Source: Collybia mongolica (taxonomy: Eukaryota; Basidiomycota; Agaricomycetes; Agaricales; Clitocybaceae). Taken from it: 64,000 bases of DNA. Where the stretch lies: contig JAAXNY010000010.1 in the NCBI GenBank assembly GCA_013420905.1, forward strand, positions 868,001 through 932,000, given 5' to 3'. A model generated the notes under the pieces. It was not told where the DNA came from, searched no databases, and worked only from the letters and a program-made list of their open reading frames with translations. This document shows, in pieces, positions 63,906 to 64,000 of the stretch. A program made the translations under genes and the position numbers. Within the stretch, counting starts at the first letter, position 1; every line of letters starts with the position of its first letter.

Positions 63906-64000
63906 CTAGCTAGTCCACCGACTCGACGTCAAGGACTTACCACGACTTCTTCAAGTCATCCTATAGCACAGTATCTGCTTTTCTCTGGTTATCCTGGCTG

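Larger units (their letters stand above)
61347..64000. other. right-end stretch with weak coding signals
   Basis: 61.35-63.1 kb shows no supported gene. Further right there are a broken plus-strand candidate (63149-63572) and a minus-strand candidate exon (about 63738-63905), listed separately. Confidence 0.4.

Overview
This window is nuclear DNA of a filamentous mushroom-forming basidiomycete (Agaricomycetes). Every confident gene is cut by many short introns, mostly about 45-60 nt with GT...AG ends. The gene content also fits: two GH7 cellobiohydrolases (one with a CBM1), a fungal sesquiterpene synthase relic, single-membrane-span proteins of a type I associate with Agaricomycetes, and MLKL-like helical domains of the kind found at the N-terminus of Agaricomycete NLR proteins. 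Nothing bacterial is present. The organism is probably a plant-litter or wood decomposer; the species cannot be named from the sequence.

Layout. (1) 1.5-10.9 kb, minus strand: a tandem family of four small genes (A-D). A and B carry an MLKL/HeLo-like helical domain. All four share the same C-terminal Gly/Asn-rich cassette with a two-fold GG-x-[IV]-[GA]-x-x-N repeat. This is the most interesting part of the window. (2) 11.7-20.0 kb, minus: secreted acid trehalase (GH37), a four-span tetraspanin-like protein and a single-span LEA2-like protein. (3) 20.2-23.9 kb, plus: two paralogous single-span surface proteins; the first has lost its ATG. (4) 24.6-27.8 kb, minus: an O-fucosyltransferase-like type II Golgi protein and the V-ATPase proteolipid subunit c. 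(5) 28.2-29.2 kb, plus: a sesquiterpene synthase pseudogene with several disabling changes. (6) 29.7-35.8 kb, minus: a duplicated pair of GH7 cellobiohydrolases, one with and one without CBM1. (7) 38.0-45.1 kb, minus: thioredoxin reductase, a short-chain dehydrogenase and a 2-oxoglutarate/Fe(II) oxygenase. (8) 46.8-50.1 kb: diverged tandem repeats and weak hypothetical coding signals. (9) 50.6-61.3 kb, minus: NAD-specific glutamate dehydrogenase, a second short-chain dehydrogenase and the mitofusin Fzo1. (10) 61.3-64 kb: little recognisable coding, with a possible exon of a minus-strand gene at the right edge.

Almost all confident genes lie on the minus strand; the exceptions are the two surface-protein paralogues and the terpene synthase relic. 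The window mixes core housekeeping genes (V-ATPase c, thioredoxin reductase, NAD-GDH, Fzo1) with fast-evolving accessory islands (A-D family, surface-protein pair, terpene synthase relic, GH7 pair, repeat cluster at 47 kb). Splice sites were read by eye, so gene ends are mostly good to the base but internal exon borders should be treated as models.
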